Of a stretch of DNA of 64,000 bases, positions 36,517-45,671 are shown piece after piece; the stretch's first letter is position 1, and the number at the start of each line of letters is the position of its first letter. The notes beneath the pieces are model-generated. The model saw nothing but the letters and a program-made list of their open reading frames with translations, had not been told where the DNA came from and ran no database searches. The stretch is taken from the NCBI RefSeq assembly GCF_000014225.1, contig NC_008228.1:806001-870000 (forward strand), given 5' to 3'. The position numbers were made by a program, and so were the translations under genes. Origin of the DNA: Paraglaciecola sp. T6c. GTDB taxonomy: Bacteria; Pseudomonadota; Gammaproteobacteria; Enterobacterales; Alteromonadaceae.

Positions 36517-37632
36517 TTACAGCGAGTATTGGCTAGAAAGGTCAACATTTTCTGCCTGAACTGGCGTACCGGGACGGGCGCGCATCAAGTTATTCAAAAT
36601 AATATGGTCATCTTGGGTTAAACCAGATTCAATGACGCGTAATTCCTTAGTGTGTAATTTACCCAAAGTAACGAATTTACGATCGACTTTGCCTTCACCG
36701 TTCACCACAAAAACGAATTTACGGGATTGGTCTGTACCGATAACAGCATCAGGGATCAGGATTTTTTCTACGTTCAATTCAGACAATAAACGAATACGAC
36801 CAAACAAGCCCGGCACGATAAATCCACCCGGGTTATCTAATATAGCGCGGCCAACGATAGTGCCGGTGTTTTGGTCGATTTGGTTATCGACAAAGTCCAT
36901 AACACCCGAGTGAACAAAGTCTTCTTCATCTTGTAAGCGGACTTTGACAGGGTTGGACGCACTACGTGAGCTTTCACGTTTGTTGGATTGGCTAAGGCGA
37001 ATGTATTTTAGCAGGTCACGCTCGCCCGCATCGAAATAAAAATGGATAGGGTCTATAGATACAACATTTGTCAGTAAAGATGCACTCGTTGCGCTGCCAT
37101 TAACGAGGTTGCCTTCGTTAATTAAATCACGTGAGACCACACCATCAATCGGGGATTTAACTTCTGTGAACTCCAAATCGAGCTTAGCCGTTTCAACATT
37201 GGCTAGCGCGATATCGTATTCGTTTTGACGACGGTCTACTTCTTCCTGGGACAACGAGTTCTTCTTACGCAAGTCTTTGCCTCTAGCCAATTCTTTTTTT
37301 GCTAACGCAAACTGCGATTCTGCGCTTTGTAAGGCGATTTTAAATGGGCGTTGGTCGATAACGAAAAGCACGTCCCCTTTCTTGACCATTTGACCATCTT
37401 TAAAGTTTACTTTGTCCAAATAGCCGCTAACCCGTGCGCGAATATCCACTTGCTGAGTCGCTTCGAAGCGACCCGTGTATTCATCCCACTGTGTGATGAC
37501 TGCTTTAATCGGTGCACTCGTTTCAACCGGCAGAGCTTGCGCTGCGGATGGTTTTTGCTCAGATTGCTTTGAGCACGCGGTCACTATAGTCAAAAGAATA
37601 GTGGTCAGTAGAAAGGGCTTGAGTAAGCGCAT
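36517..37632 (-). CDS. RND efflux periplasmic adaptor lipoprotein (MFP, AcrA-like)
   Basis: A 371-residue adaptor linking the RND pump to an outer-membrane channel. The start chosen is the ATG at 37630-37632, preceded by AGGA at 9 bp; it yields a clean lipoprotein signal (MRLLKPFLLTTILLTIVTAC) with lipobox Thr-Ala-Cys. An upstream in-frame ATG at 37732-37734 would add 34 residues before the signal and lacks a ribosome site. The barrel-sandwich, hairpin (RGKDLRKKNSLSQEEVDRRQ) and beta-barrel domains of the family are seen in order. It forms an operon with the RND gene (12-bp gap). Confidence 0.9.
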   Translation of the reverse strand: MRLLKPFLLTTILLTIVTACSKQSEQKPSAAQALPVETSAPIKAVITQWDEYTGRFEATQQVDIRARVSGYLDKVNFKDGQMVKKGDVLFVIDQRPFKIALQSAESQFALAKKELARGKDLRKKNSLSQEEVDRRQNEYDIALANVETAKLDLEFTEVKSPIDGVVSRDLINEGNLVNGSATSASLLTNVVSIDPIHFYFDAGERDLLKYIRLSQSNKRESSRSASNPVKVRLQDEEDFVHSGVMDFVDNQIDQNTGTIVGRAILDNPGGFIVPGLFGRIRLLSELNVEKILIPDAVIGTDQSRKFVFVVNGEGKVDRKFVTLGKLHTKELRVIESGLTQDDHIILNNLMRARPGTPVQAENVDLSSQYSL

Positions 37633-37978
37633 TAAGTTAAATCCTCGTTTAGCGTGAGCAACACACGCCTGATGTATAGTGGTTTCGGTTTTCATAGTAT
37701 GGTTGAATTGAGATTGGTTATTGTTAGATTCCACGCAAAATACGTATTTCGATGCAATTTATCGGTGAAACGCCTAAATCCAATGTTTTCACTTAGCTTG
37801 TACGAATAAGGACAGGATAAAGACTAATAAAATCTCAATACTTTTGCCTAAAGGCTAATTGACTTAGCATCCTGTAAAGCAGGTGCCGAAATGGGGACAT
37901 TCAGTAAGCAATCAAGAGCAACAGGGTAGAATTGAGTGCTATAAACTCATCTTTTTAGTTATATCAATAAAGTAAACA

Positions 37979-39463
37979 CTATTTCTTATGTTGTAGCCAA
38001 AAGTTCTGCTGCTTTTTAAAGTGAAAATAAGCGTACGCAGACCAATGATTAGGAAGTGTGTCTTTACATTTAGGTTGATCGAGTTTTTCAGCAATATTTT
38101 GAGCAAGGCCATTCAGGTGTTCTTCCGGTAACGCGTTGAATTGGTTATAAGCGTCCTCAAAATACAAATTTTGCTGCTGGGGAATAACAGTTTGTTTGCC
38201 AGCTGGGTACTCAGCGTTTAATGAATTAATTATACGGCAATGAGGGTCATTCGCTCTTGGCGGGTTAAGCATATTGACCAAAGCGTAAGCATAGTGTTTC
38301 TCAGCCGTATCATCTATCTTCTCGTGACAAAAAACGACGCCAAACCCCATGGGGAAATGACCCACAACCTGTTGCAAGCTTTGCGCACCCGTTAAGGTCA
38401 ATGCGCCTTTTTGAGCGGAATGTAAAACGACCTTAGTGGCTTTAGGTAAGTCAGCAAAATTAAAGTTGGGCTTGGTGGAGAGTACAATGGACGTATAAAT
38501 CTGCGCGGCTTTGAGCGCGCTGCCGAGGGCTTCTTTAGGTTTAATCGCTCCATTTAGCATGCTTAGTAGTAATCGAGCTCGATTAGCTTCACTTTTCTCA
38601 AACCGCTCTTGACGTTCTTTGAACTCTACAGAGTCATCATTTTCTTCGCTAAATTGTCCCTCGCCTAATCCATTATTCGCATAATCAATGGTTTGTTCAT
38701 GGTTCATGATTAAAAGAGGCACACGTACTTCTTTTTCTAATACGCGATACGGGTCTTGCGAACCGTCTGAGCCTTTTAATAAACGCTGAATTTCAGGATG
38801 CTGCATACCAATGTCTTGCAATATGGACGCGCTAATTAACGGAATGGCGACATCTTTTTGGAACAAATTTAAATTTTGAGGTGCTTTTGCTGGTGTGGAG
38901 AATCGCGATGATTCATTGAAGCGACTAACAACATACGCGTTTTCAACCTGTTCATTCTTAAGCATTTGATCCAATAAGCGTAAGCTCAGCACGGCCTTAT
39001 AAAAAGGTTTGCAACGCTGATGCGTTTGCGCCACAGCGTTACCTTCTGGCGGGCATATCAGGAGTAAGGTAGCTAGGACTTTGGCACTTTTTTGCTGAGT
39101 TTCTTGCCAACTCGTGCCTTCACATAGTTGAATTATTTCAGTACATATTTGATTGAGAGTCTGAAGACGTGCATATCTTAAACGGGACTGTTTGCTTCTT
39201 TCGTCCTTGAGTGCTTTTTGGGCTTGAATATGAAGCTCACGAAATTGATTCTTCTGTATTTCGTTTTGAGCTGAGTCAATTGTTCTTTGCTTCTCTTCGA
39301 TATCTTGAGTGAGCTGCATGATCGTTCGCGCTTGACTCTGGGCCGATTGGAAATAGATTTCAGCCTGTTCGAACAAAGATTCTTTTGCTTGGGTTGCATC
39401 ATTAATTTTTGCCACCAACGCATTTACCGATTGAGTAAGAGCGCTATCGCTTGGTGTCGCCAT
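37979..39463 (-). CDS. Unknown protein with coiled coil and possible degenerate HD-type domain
   Basis: A 494-residue soluble protein. Residues 10-110 are a glutamine-rich coiled coil. Around residues 215-280 the segments LQDIGMQHPEIQRLL and LIMNHEQTIDYANNGLGEG resemble the HDIGK and HHE..DG.GYP.GL.G blocks of HD-GYP c-di-GMP phosphodiesterases. The first catalytic His is replaced by Gln, which would make it inactive. The C-terminal half has no recognised domain. It stands alone on the minus strand. The HD resemblance is my reading by eye and should be held loosely; otherwise function is unknown. Confidence 0.65.
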   Translation of the reverse strand: MATPSDSALTQSVNALVAKINDATQAKESLFEQAEIYFQSAQSQARTIMQLTQDIEEKQRTIDSAQNEIQKNQFRELHIQAQKALKDERSKQSRLRYARLQTLNQICTEIIQLCEGTSWQETQQKSAKVLATLLLICPPEGNAVAQTHQRCKPFYKAVLSLRLLDQMLKNEQVENAYVVSRFNESSRFSTPAKAPQNLNLFQKDVAIPLISASILQDIGMQHPEIQRLLKGSDGSQDPYRVLEKEVRVPLLIMNHEQTIDYANNGLGEGQFSEENDDSVEFKERQERFEKSEANRARLLLSMLNGAIKPKEALGSALKAAQIYTSIVLSTKPNFNFADLPKATKVVLHSAQKGALTLTGAQSLQQVVGHFPMGFGVVFCHEKIDDTAEKHYAYALVNMLNPPRANDPHCRIINSLNAEYPAGKQTVIPQQQNLYFEDAYNQFNALPEEHLNGLAQNIAEKLDQPKCKDTLPNHWSAYAYFHFKKQQNFWLQHKK

Positions 39464-39675
39464 AATCCTTGTCCTATGTATTAAATGTGCCGCATAGCTG
39501 TTATCAGTTTAGTCGAAAAAAAGGGTAGCAAGTTACTGTTTTTATTTTGATTTAACTACTCAAGACGCTTCGGTAGTAATATTACACCAAATCATAATCT
39601 CAGTAATGTGTTAACTTGAAATTTGATGACATGTGATATTGAATACCAGTGCGTTAACCGAAGGAGCCAGCCAGT

Positions 39676-40164
39676 TTGAATCGTATTAAAAAAGTGACGT
39701 TATTTATATTATTGGGTTTTGTGTTAACCGGCTGTAGTCATTCAGTGGGCAGTGAGCCTGACTTAGTGGGGGAAATCAGCGCAGAGCAATTGTTGGCCCA
39801 ATACCCGGCCTTTCAAACCGAATATAAAGCGTATCAACCAAGCAAAGAGGAACTGGCTGCGGTAGCAGAACTGCAAAAAGATACCCTTGTGGTTTTATTT
39901 GGTACCTGGTGTCACGACAGTCAACGTGAAGTGCCGCGTTTGTTAAAGACCTTTGACCTAAGCGGGTTGGAGGTGCCTAAGCTTACGTTGGTCGCCGTTG
40001 ACCGGAGAAAATCAGACCCTGAAGGCTTGGCAGAGCAGTACGGGCTTAAATACACACCCACGTTTATTCTACTGAACAATGGAAAAGAGTTAGGGCGGGT
40101 CATCGAAAGACCCAAAACCGGCTTAACTCAAGATCTTAAAGCGCTGGCAGCTGCAACGCAGTAG
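39676..40164 (+). CDS. Thioredoxin-fold lipoprotein
   Basis: A 162-residue protein starting at TTG, supported by AAGGAG 9 bp upstream (39661-39666). The signal ends in lipobox Leu-Thr-Gly-Cys (Cys20). The thioredoxin-like domain contains LVVLFGTWCHDSQREVPRL, where the usual CxxC is Cys-His-Asp-Ser, so only the first cysteine remains. The later YGLKYTPTFILL holds the cis-Pro loop. A CxxS site suits isomerase or mixed-disulfide roles rather than dithiol oxidation. It is a single gene; the partner is unknown. Confidence 0.8.
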   Translation: MNRIKKVTLFILLGFVLTGCSHSVGSEPDLVGEISAEQLLAQYPAFQTEYKAYQPSKEELAAVAELQKDTLVVLFGTWCHDSQREVPRLLKTFDLSGLEVPKLTLVAVDRRKSDPEGLAEQYGLKYTPTFILLNNGKELGRVIERPKTGLTQDLKALAAATQ

Positions 40165-40469
40165 GAAGACATGATTAATTGGTCAATCAAAGAGGGCACT
40201 AAGCGTTTTCAATTGTGCTGCGATGCCGTGTAAAAATGGCGATGCGAAGTTGCTGATTTTCAACTCAGATCTTAGCTCTTCTGATTACCCAGTTTCGTTA
40301 AACCCATTCTTTATCAAATACGGTTAATCGAATAGGGTTAATAGAGGAGGGTGGGAGAAACAAAAGCCGCAGGGTTGTTATCCCCCCGCGGCCTTACACT
40401 TGATGAGCCATCGGTATTAGGGGCTCATGCCGTTAAGGCTTTATTTACCACTGGCGTTATATAAAACGG
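40165..40469. other. Intergenic region between convergent genes
   Basis: 305 bp without a credible gene. It holds the osmC terminator at 40366-40392. A small + frame at 40427 lies inside the terminator and osmC 3' region and is dismissed. Confidence 0.6.
40366..40392 (-). terminator. Terminator downstream of osmC
   Basis: On the minus strand GCCGCGGGG and CCCTGCGGC pair with one mismatch over 9 bp, followed by TTTTGTTT. It is 78 bp after the osmC stop. Confidence 0.55.
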
Positions 40470-40901
40470 CTAGGTGGATAGATCGATTGCTAAGGTTATC
40501 TTGGTATCTAGCAGTTTTGATACGGGGCAGTTGGCTTTTGCTTCTTGTGCTATTTCTGAGAACTCGTCTTCGGATATCCCTGCTACTGTTGCGCTTAAGC
40601 TCAATGCTGACTGGCTAATTTTGTAGCCATTATCTGTCTTATCTAAACTGATTTTCGCTGTGGTTTTTAATTCACCGTCTTCGTAACCTGCATCTGCTAG
40701 GGCCAGCGAAAGAGCCATGGTGAAGCAGCTTGCATGCGCAGCACCGATGAGTTCTTCCGGGTTACTGCCTTTGCCGTCTTCAAAACGTGTATTGAAGCCA
40801 TATGGGTGATTTGATAATGCGCCAGTTTCTGTAGAAATACTGCCTTTGCCTTTCTTACCTAATGGCTTATAGGTTGCGCTGCCAGATTTAACAATACTCA
40901 T
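40470..40901 (-). CDS. osmC: OsmC-family peroxiredoxin (organic hydroperoxide reductase)
   Basis: A 143-residue protein reducing organic hydroperoxides. Both active-site cysteines are in place, in [11 protein letters not shown] (about residue 60) and ANCPVSKLL (about residue 125). The sequence is closer to OsmC than to Ohr by its [14 protein letters not shown] segment. AGGAG lies 8 bp before the ATG. It is a single gene. Confidence 0.9.
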   Translation of the reverse strand: MSIVKSGSATYKPLGKKGKGSISTETGALSNHPYGFNTRFEDGKGSNPEELIGAAHASCFTMALSLALADAGYEDGELKTTAKISLDKTDNGYKISQSALSLSATVAGISEDEFSEIAQEAKANCPVSKLLDTKITLAIDLST

Positions 40902-41293
40902 ATAATGTCTCCTGCACTGATTTTATTACTAAGATGTGGTGGTAACTTAACGGTCTCAAGTAGCCTAAATGCGATCTTCAAGCCGCTAACGGATTTGCTA
41001 TCAACGATGCAAATGCTCTGCCGAGTTCTCATAAAATATTTACGGCACGCGCAGCGCGGGTTATAGAGCAATGTATTGAGTGAAAAACAAATCTACGGGG
41101 GCGCTACGGGGTGAGGTTTACAAAGGGGTATGCAAGATTTACTGAATCGAGCTTGCATGAATTGGCTTTCGAAACTGCGTATTAACCACGTTATAGTCGC
41201 GCAAAAAGCACGCAATATTAACGATGGCTTATCTGAGCGGTTATTAGAACGACTTTCAACGCCTGAAATTGCCCTTGACGTTTAACGCACTCT
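40902..41293. other. Intergenic region with a short ORF
   Basis: 392 bp without a firm gene. A + strand frame from ATG 41157 to TAA 41285 encodes 42 residues (MNWLSKLRINHVIVAQKARN...). It has no clear ribosome site and may be a gene remnant. Confidence 0.4.
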
Positions 41294-41944
41294 TTAGCGA
41301 CGAGCATAACCACCGAGGAACATATCAACTGCTGCGGTTACAAATTTTTCTTGCTCTTCAAGGGGTAAGTTGACCACTTCCCCTAACATGCATCGAATGT
41401 GATAGTTGCCTTTTAATGCGCCCATAAAGTGACTGGCGGCAATAAAGCAATCTGGAATATCCAATGTTTGTTTATCAACTTGGGTTTGCAGGTAATCCGC
41501 TAAGTTACGTATTGCGCGCTCGGTAGCAAGTGTTAAGAATATTTCACGCAGTTTGGGAGTGCGCACCGCTTCGCCTATCAGCAAGCGGTGTATCGCGCCC
41601 ACCTCCGGCGAAATCACCATACTGAAAAAACGCATGCCTATCACCTGCAATGCATCTTTTGGAGTTTTGTGCTGTAAATCACCATAGTCAATTTCGCCCA
41701 GTAGCTGGTCACTCTTACGCTCGATAACGGCATAAAATAACCCCTCTTTGTTGCCAAATAATCGGTAAAGGGTGGCTAGTGAGCCGCCAGCTAAAGCAAC
41801 GATATCTTGCAGATTCGCTGATTCAAAACCAGATTGAACGAAAACACGCGTCGCGGCTTGAATAATTTTATCACGGCGAATAAGGCCACGTTCTCGTGGT
41901 GCATACTCAGTGGTGTTGCTAGCTAGTGGTGTCTTTGGGGGCAT
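41294..41944 (-). CDS. TetR-family regulator of the adjacent EmrAB-type pump
   Basis: A 216-residue TetR protein with HTH at residues 25-70 (IIQAATRVFVQSGFE ... SLATLYRLFGNKEGLF) and a C-terminal domain of the AefR-like kind. It diverges from a HlyD/EmrA-type gene, with a perfect palindrome at 42028-42047 between them. Repression of the pump and of itself, lifted by an export substrate, is the likely role. Confidence 0.9.
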   Translation of the reverse strand: MPPKTPLASNTTEYAPRERGLIRRDKIIQAATRVFVQSGFESANLQDIVALAGGSLATLYRLFGNKEGLFYAVIERKSDQLLGEIDYGDLQHKTPKDALQVIGMRFFSMVISPEVGAIHRLLIGEAVRTPKLREIFLTLATERAIRNLADYLQTQVDKQTLDIPDCFIAASHFMGALKGNYHIRCMLGEVVNLPLEEQEKFVTAAVDMFLGGYARR

Positions 41945-42027
41945 GGCTTAACTGCATTAATGAGACGAAATAACCATAACAAAAATTTATGTTATTTGCC
42001 TGTTATCAATTGAACGATTAGAAGTGT

Positions 42028-42047
42028 AGTGTAATATACATTACACT
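42028..42047. promoter_or_regulatory. TetR operator candidate before the EmrAB-type pump
   Basis: AGTGTAAT-ATAC-ATTACACT is a perfect 8-bp inverted repeat with a 4-bp spacer, 31 bp before the adaptor gene. Partial copies (AGTGTAG, AATGTAAC) flank it. Confidence 0.7.
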
Positions 42048-42077
42048 TAATGTAACGCACACAAATTTGGACTCCCA

Positions 42078-43169
42078 ATGTGGTTAAGAAAAGGTTTTTT
42101 CCTCGTCGTTTTAGTGTTGGTCGTGGGGTGGATAGCAACTAAAGGCTACGAGTGGTACGAACATGGGCGATTTATTGAAGAAACCGATAACGCGTATATC
42201 AAATCAGACAATATCTCCATTCGAGCTGAAATATCCGGGCGTATCGAAACCTTAGCCGTGCAAGAAAATCAACATGTGCGCCAAGGGCAACTTCTGGTCA
42301 AAATTAACGCCAGTGATTACCAAGCAAAATTAGCACAGGCTAACGCTGAGCTTAGCGTTGCCGAAGCCGCCCTTGTTAATGCTCAGCAGCAAATTAGTCT
42401 GCAAGATAAAAAAATAGATGAAGCAAAAGCCAATATTGATGCGGCCAAAGCAGAAGTAAAGCGCGGCGAGCTCAATTTAGCTCGCTTCCAAGTTTTAGAT
42501 AAACAGTCTTTCGACTCCAAGCAGCAGCTGCAAAATACCGAAGCTGACGTGGCGGTTGCCAAAGCTAAGCAAGCCCAAGCTGAAGCGGCTTACGCTGCTG
42601 CACAACAGATGTTTGCTGTGCTCGATGCACAAAAGCAAAGTGCTGCAGCCAACATCAGTTCCGCTGAATCACAGATTGCTTATGCGCAAAGCCAGCTGGC
42701 TAAAACAGATATTCTGGCACCAAGCGATGGCATAGTCGGTAATTTAGGAGCTCGCACTGGGGGCTTGGTTCAACCGACCATGACACTCTTGTATTTGGTA
42801 CCGCTTCCTCAAGTGTATGTTGTGGCCAATTACAAAGAAACGCAGATAGGCCACATGACAATCGGCCAGCCTGTAAAGCTCACAGTAGATGCTCAAGATG
42901 ATGTGGAGTTTACCGGGGTGGTAGCGTCTATTTCACCAGCCACCGGCTCTGAATTTAGTTTACTGCCTAAAGATAATGCCACTGGAAATTTCAATAAAAT
43001 CGTACAACGTGTGCCTGTTCGAATTCACGTCACAGGTCCAAGCGAGTATTTGCATTTATTGCGTCCTGGTTTATCTGTGGTACCGCATGTTGATACACAA
43101 GGTTTCAATCAACAAAGTGCCTATTTGCCCAACGAAGAAGTGCTGACCACGCAACGCGATAGGCATTAA
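42078..43169 (+). CDS. EmrA/HlyD-family membrane fusion protein
   Basis: A 363-residue adaptor with one N-terminal transmembrane helix (residues 6-25). A lipoyl-like segment (IRAEISGRIETLAVQENQHV), a long alanine/glutamine-rich coiled coil (about 85-215) and a closing half (LAPSDGIVGNLGARTGGLV) follow. It connects the MFS pump of the next gene to an outer-membrane channel. The pair is separated by 104 bp, and is probably controlled by the divergent TetR. Confidence 0.9.
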   Translation: MWLRKGFFLVVLVLVVGWIATKGYEWYEHGRFIEETDNAYIKSDNISIRAEISGRIETLAVQENQHVRQGQLLVKINASDYQAKLAQANAELSVAEAALVNAQQQISLQDKKIDEAKANIDAAKAEVKRGELNLARFQVLDKQSFDSKQQLQNTEADVAVAKAKQAQAEAAYAAAQQMFAVLDAQKQSAAANISSAESQIAYAQSQLAKTDILAPSDGIVGNLGARTGGLVQPTMTLLYLVPLPQVYVVANYKETQIGHMTIGQPVKLTVDAQDDVEFTGVVASISPATGSEFSLLPKDNATGNFNKIVQRVPVRIHVTGPSEYLHLLRPGLSVVPHVDTQGFNQQSAYLPNEEVLTTQRDRH

Positions 43170-43273
43170 CTAAACTGGCAAGCACATGAATCATCTTTTA
43201 CCGGTATTGCCAAAAATACTCGCTTGCCGCGTACATCAAATCGGTACGAAATATGACAAGTCGAGTCACGTAA

Positions 43274-44827
43274 ATGAGTGATGAAAAAGTAACCGAGATG
43301 CCATCGCTGCGTCAGAAGATTGGCTTTGTTGCTGTGATGCTCGGTATGTTTATGGCGATTTTAGATATTCAGATTGTCGCCAGCTCTTTGAATGAAATTC
43401 AAGCAGGGGTGTCTGCCACACCTGATGAAATTTCTTGGGTGCAAACGGCCTATCTCATCGCCGAAATAATTATGATCCCGCTGTCAGGCATGTTAACCCG
43501 TTGGTTATCAACGCATCTTACCTTCGTGATTTCCTGTGTGGCATTTACTATCGCCAGTGTCGGCTGCGCCCTTGCGCAAACTATTGACCAATTAATTATT
43601 ATGCGCGCCATTCAAGGCTTTGTGGGCGGGGCGATGATCCCCATAGCCTATGCCATTAGCTTCAAGTTATTCCCGCTTAGGGTCATGGGAGCAGTGCAAG
43701 CGGTGATCGGCATGATAGCGACAACCGCTCCTTCAATTGGCCCTACTTTAGGCGGTTACATCACTCAGCACGCAAGCTGGCATTGGTTATTTTTAATGAA
43801 TGTGGCGCCGGGAATATTGGCCAGCGCGGGTGTGTGGTTTTACTTACGTATCGATAAACCAGATTTTTTATTGTTCAAAAAAATCGATTTTTTAGGCCTT
43901 CTTTATTTGGCGTTATTCTTAGGCCCGCTTGAATACATACTCGAAGAAGGCCCTGGGGATGAGTGGTTCGATAGCACGCTGATCTTAATGCTCAGTGCGG
44001 TATGCGCAATGGGCGCGGTAGGTTTTTTCTGGCGGGCCTTTCGCGTAACGCTACCCATCGTTGACTTGCGCGTGTTTGGCGACCGTAACTTCGCATTAGG
44101 TGCTTCATTAGGCTTTATTATCGGAATTGCTCTGTACGGCATGGTGTATCTAATGCCGTTGTTTTTAGGCACGGTGCGGGGGTTTAATAGTTTTCAAATT
44201 GGCCAGCTGATGTTTGTGACAGGGGCATCAATGTTCTTTAGTGCCCCCATTATTGGTCGGCTATCTGACAAAGTTGATGCGCGTTATATGTTAGCGGTTG
44301 GCTTAGTAATGGTGGGCACGGGCTCTGTGATGAATGCGAACCTTACGGATCAAGCAGATTTTAACCAGTTTATGTGGCCGCAAATGGTGCGCGGGGTGGG
44401 CTTATTGATGTGTTTATTAACGGCCTCTCGTATTGCCATGGGCACCTTGCCAAACAGTGAGATCAGTAACGCAGCGGGTCTATTCAACGTGTTGCGTAAT
44501 TTAGGCGGTGCAGTGGGCCTAGCCTTTATGGATACTATACGTGATATTCGCGTGGACTATCATTGGGCGCAGCTTATTCCTGCTATCGACACCAACCGCG
44601 CTGTGGTGCTCGAAGAGCTTACTAAAGCTCAGTTAGCTGTCGCTGGCGCATCGAGCGATCCTGCTGTTGCAGCGATTAAGCAAATTGCGGATAGAGTCAT
44701 GGTGCAAGCGCAAGTACTGGCCTTTAATGATCTATTTCTATGGATTGGCGCTATGTATGCCTGTGCCTTGCCGTTGATGTTTTTTATTCGTAAGGCCAAG
44801 AACGAAGATACTGGCTCAGCGCATTGA
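43274..44827 (+). CDS. EmrB-type DHA2 family MFS drug transporter
   Basis: A 517-residue, 14-helix MFS antiporter. It has the DHA2 features: motif D1-like LDIQIVASSLNEIQ in helix 1, WVQTAYLIAEIIMIPLSG, the helix-4 GFVGGAMIPIAYAI and motif C-like APSIGPTLGGYI. It would export toxic compounds using proton antiport together with the EmrA-like adaptor upstream. Substrate unknown. Confidence 0.92.
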   Translation: MSDEKVTEMPSLRQKIGFVAVMLGMFMAILDIQIVASSLNEIQAGVSATPDEISWVQTAYLIAEIIMIPLSGMLTRWLSTHLTFVISCVAFTIASVGCALAQTIDQLIIMRAIQGFVGGAMIPIAYAISFKLFPLRVMGAVQAVIGMIATTAPSIGPTLGGYITQHASWHWLFLMNVAPGILASAGVWFYLRIDKPDFLLFKKIDFLGLLYLALFLGPLEYILEEGPGDEWFDSTLILMLSAVCAMGAVGFFWRAFRVTLPIVDLRVFGDRNFALGASLGFIIGIALYGMVYLMPLFLGTVRGFNSFQIGQLMFVTGASMFFSAPIIGRLSDKVDARYMLAVGLVMVGTGSVMNANLTDQADFNQFMWPQMVRGVGLLMCLLTASRIAMGTLPNSEISNAAGLFNVLRNLGGAVGLAFMDTIRDIRVDYHWAQLIPAIDTNRAVVLEELTKAQLAVAGASSDPAVAAIKQIADRVMVQAQVLAFNDLFLWIGAMYACALPLMFFIRKAKNEDTGSAH

Positions 44828-44991
44828 TTAATTGATGAATGCGGCCTTCGCAAAGCGGCCTACGCAAGGCGCCCTTCGTAGGGCGGTTTCGATAAAGCCA
44901 CAACAGTGAAAGTTGTAGGCTGTTTATCGGTTCTACTTATCAAGAGCGTCACATTCCCGTGAGCGTGTTGTTGTAGCATTAAAGGGTGGTT

Positions 44992-45579
44992 ATGAAATCT
45001 ATTTTATCTGCGTTGATCCTCAGCGTATCGTTTATCTCTTTTCATGTAACAGCGGATGAAACCATACTGGCTGGTGGCTGTTTTTGGTGTATGGAATCCG
45101 ATTTCGAAAAATTACAGGGGGTGAGCGATGTGGTTTCTGGTTTTACTGGCGGAACTGTGCGTAACCCAACGTATAACGGAAATCACAAAGGTCATTATGA
45201 AGCGGTGAAAATTACCTATGACGCTGAGGTTGTGAGTTATCAACAAATTTTAGATCATTATTGGGTGAACATTGACCCCTTTGATGACCGCGGCCAATTT
45301 TGTGATAAAGGCCATAGTTATTTAAGTGCTATTTTCGTGGCCAATGAGCAGGAACGCGCCATTGCCCAGAGTACCAAGCAAGCAGTTGAGGCTCAATTTC
45401 CTGAGCAAACAGTGGTAACACCTATTCTCGACGCGAAGCGTTTTTACCCGATTAAAGGTAATGAAATCGGCCATCAAGACTTCTACAAAAAGAGTCCAGT
45501 ACGCTACAAACTATATCGCTGGAATTGCGGCCGTGACCAACGCCTAGAGGAAATCTGGGGCGATAAAGCGAGCCATTAA
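44992..45579 (+). CDS. msrA: Exported peptide methionine sulfoxide reductase A
   Basis: A 195-residue MsrA reducing methionine-S-sulfoxide. The start chosen is ATG 44992, because AAAGGG lies 5 bp before it, not the GTG at 44986. Residues 1-20 form a Sec signal peptide ending near VTADE, so the enzyme acts in the periplasm. The active site is GCFWCMES (Cys about 29). C-terminal cysteine in RWNCGRDQ may resolve the disulfide. It is convergent with nspC. Confidence 0.92.
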   Translation: MKSILSALILSVSFISFHVTADETILAGGCFWCMESDFEKLQGVSDVVSGFTGGTVRNPTYNGNHKGHYEAVKITYDAEVVSYQQILDHYWVNIDPFDDRGQFCDKGHSYLSAIFVANEQERAIAQSTKQAVEAQFPEQTVVTPILDAKRFYPIKGNEIGHQDFYKKSPVRYKLYRWNCGRDQRLEEIWGDKASH

Positions 45580-45602
45580 TTGCGATGAGGTGGCAATCAA
45601 AA

Positions 45603-45634
45603 AAGGCGTAACCCGAGTAGTCGGGTTACGCCTT
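45603..45634. terminator. Bidirectional terminator between msrA and nspC
   Basis: AAGGCGTAACCCGA and TCGGGTTACGCCTT form a perfect 14-bp stem with loop GTAG, flanked by A-rich and T-rich runs (AAAA before; GTTTAA after). Confidence 0.9.
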
Positions 45635-45671
45635 GTTTAATCATAGTAGCGCGACTTTGACGGTCATCGTG

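Noticed and set aside
44828-44985. GC-rich inverted repeats after the EmrB-type gene as a mobile repeat element
   Set aside because: Several short GGCC/GCGCCC repeats pair locally, but there is no second copy in the window to show a repeat family.
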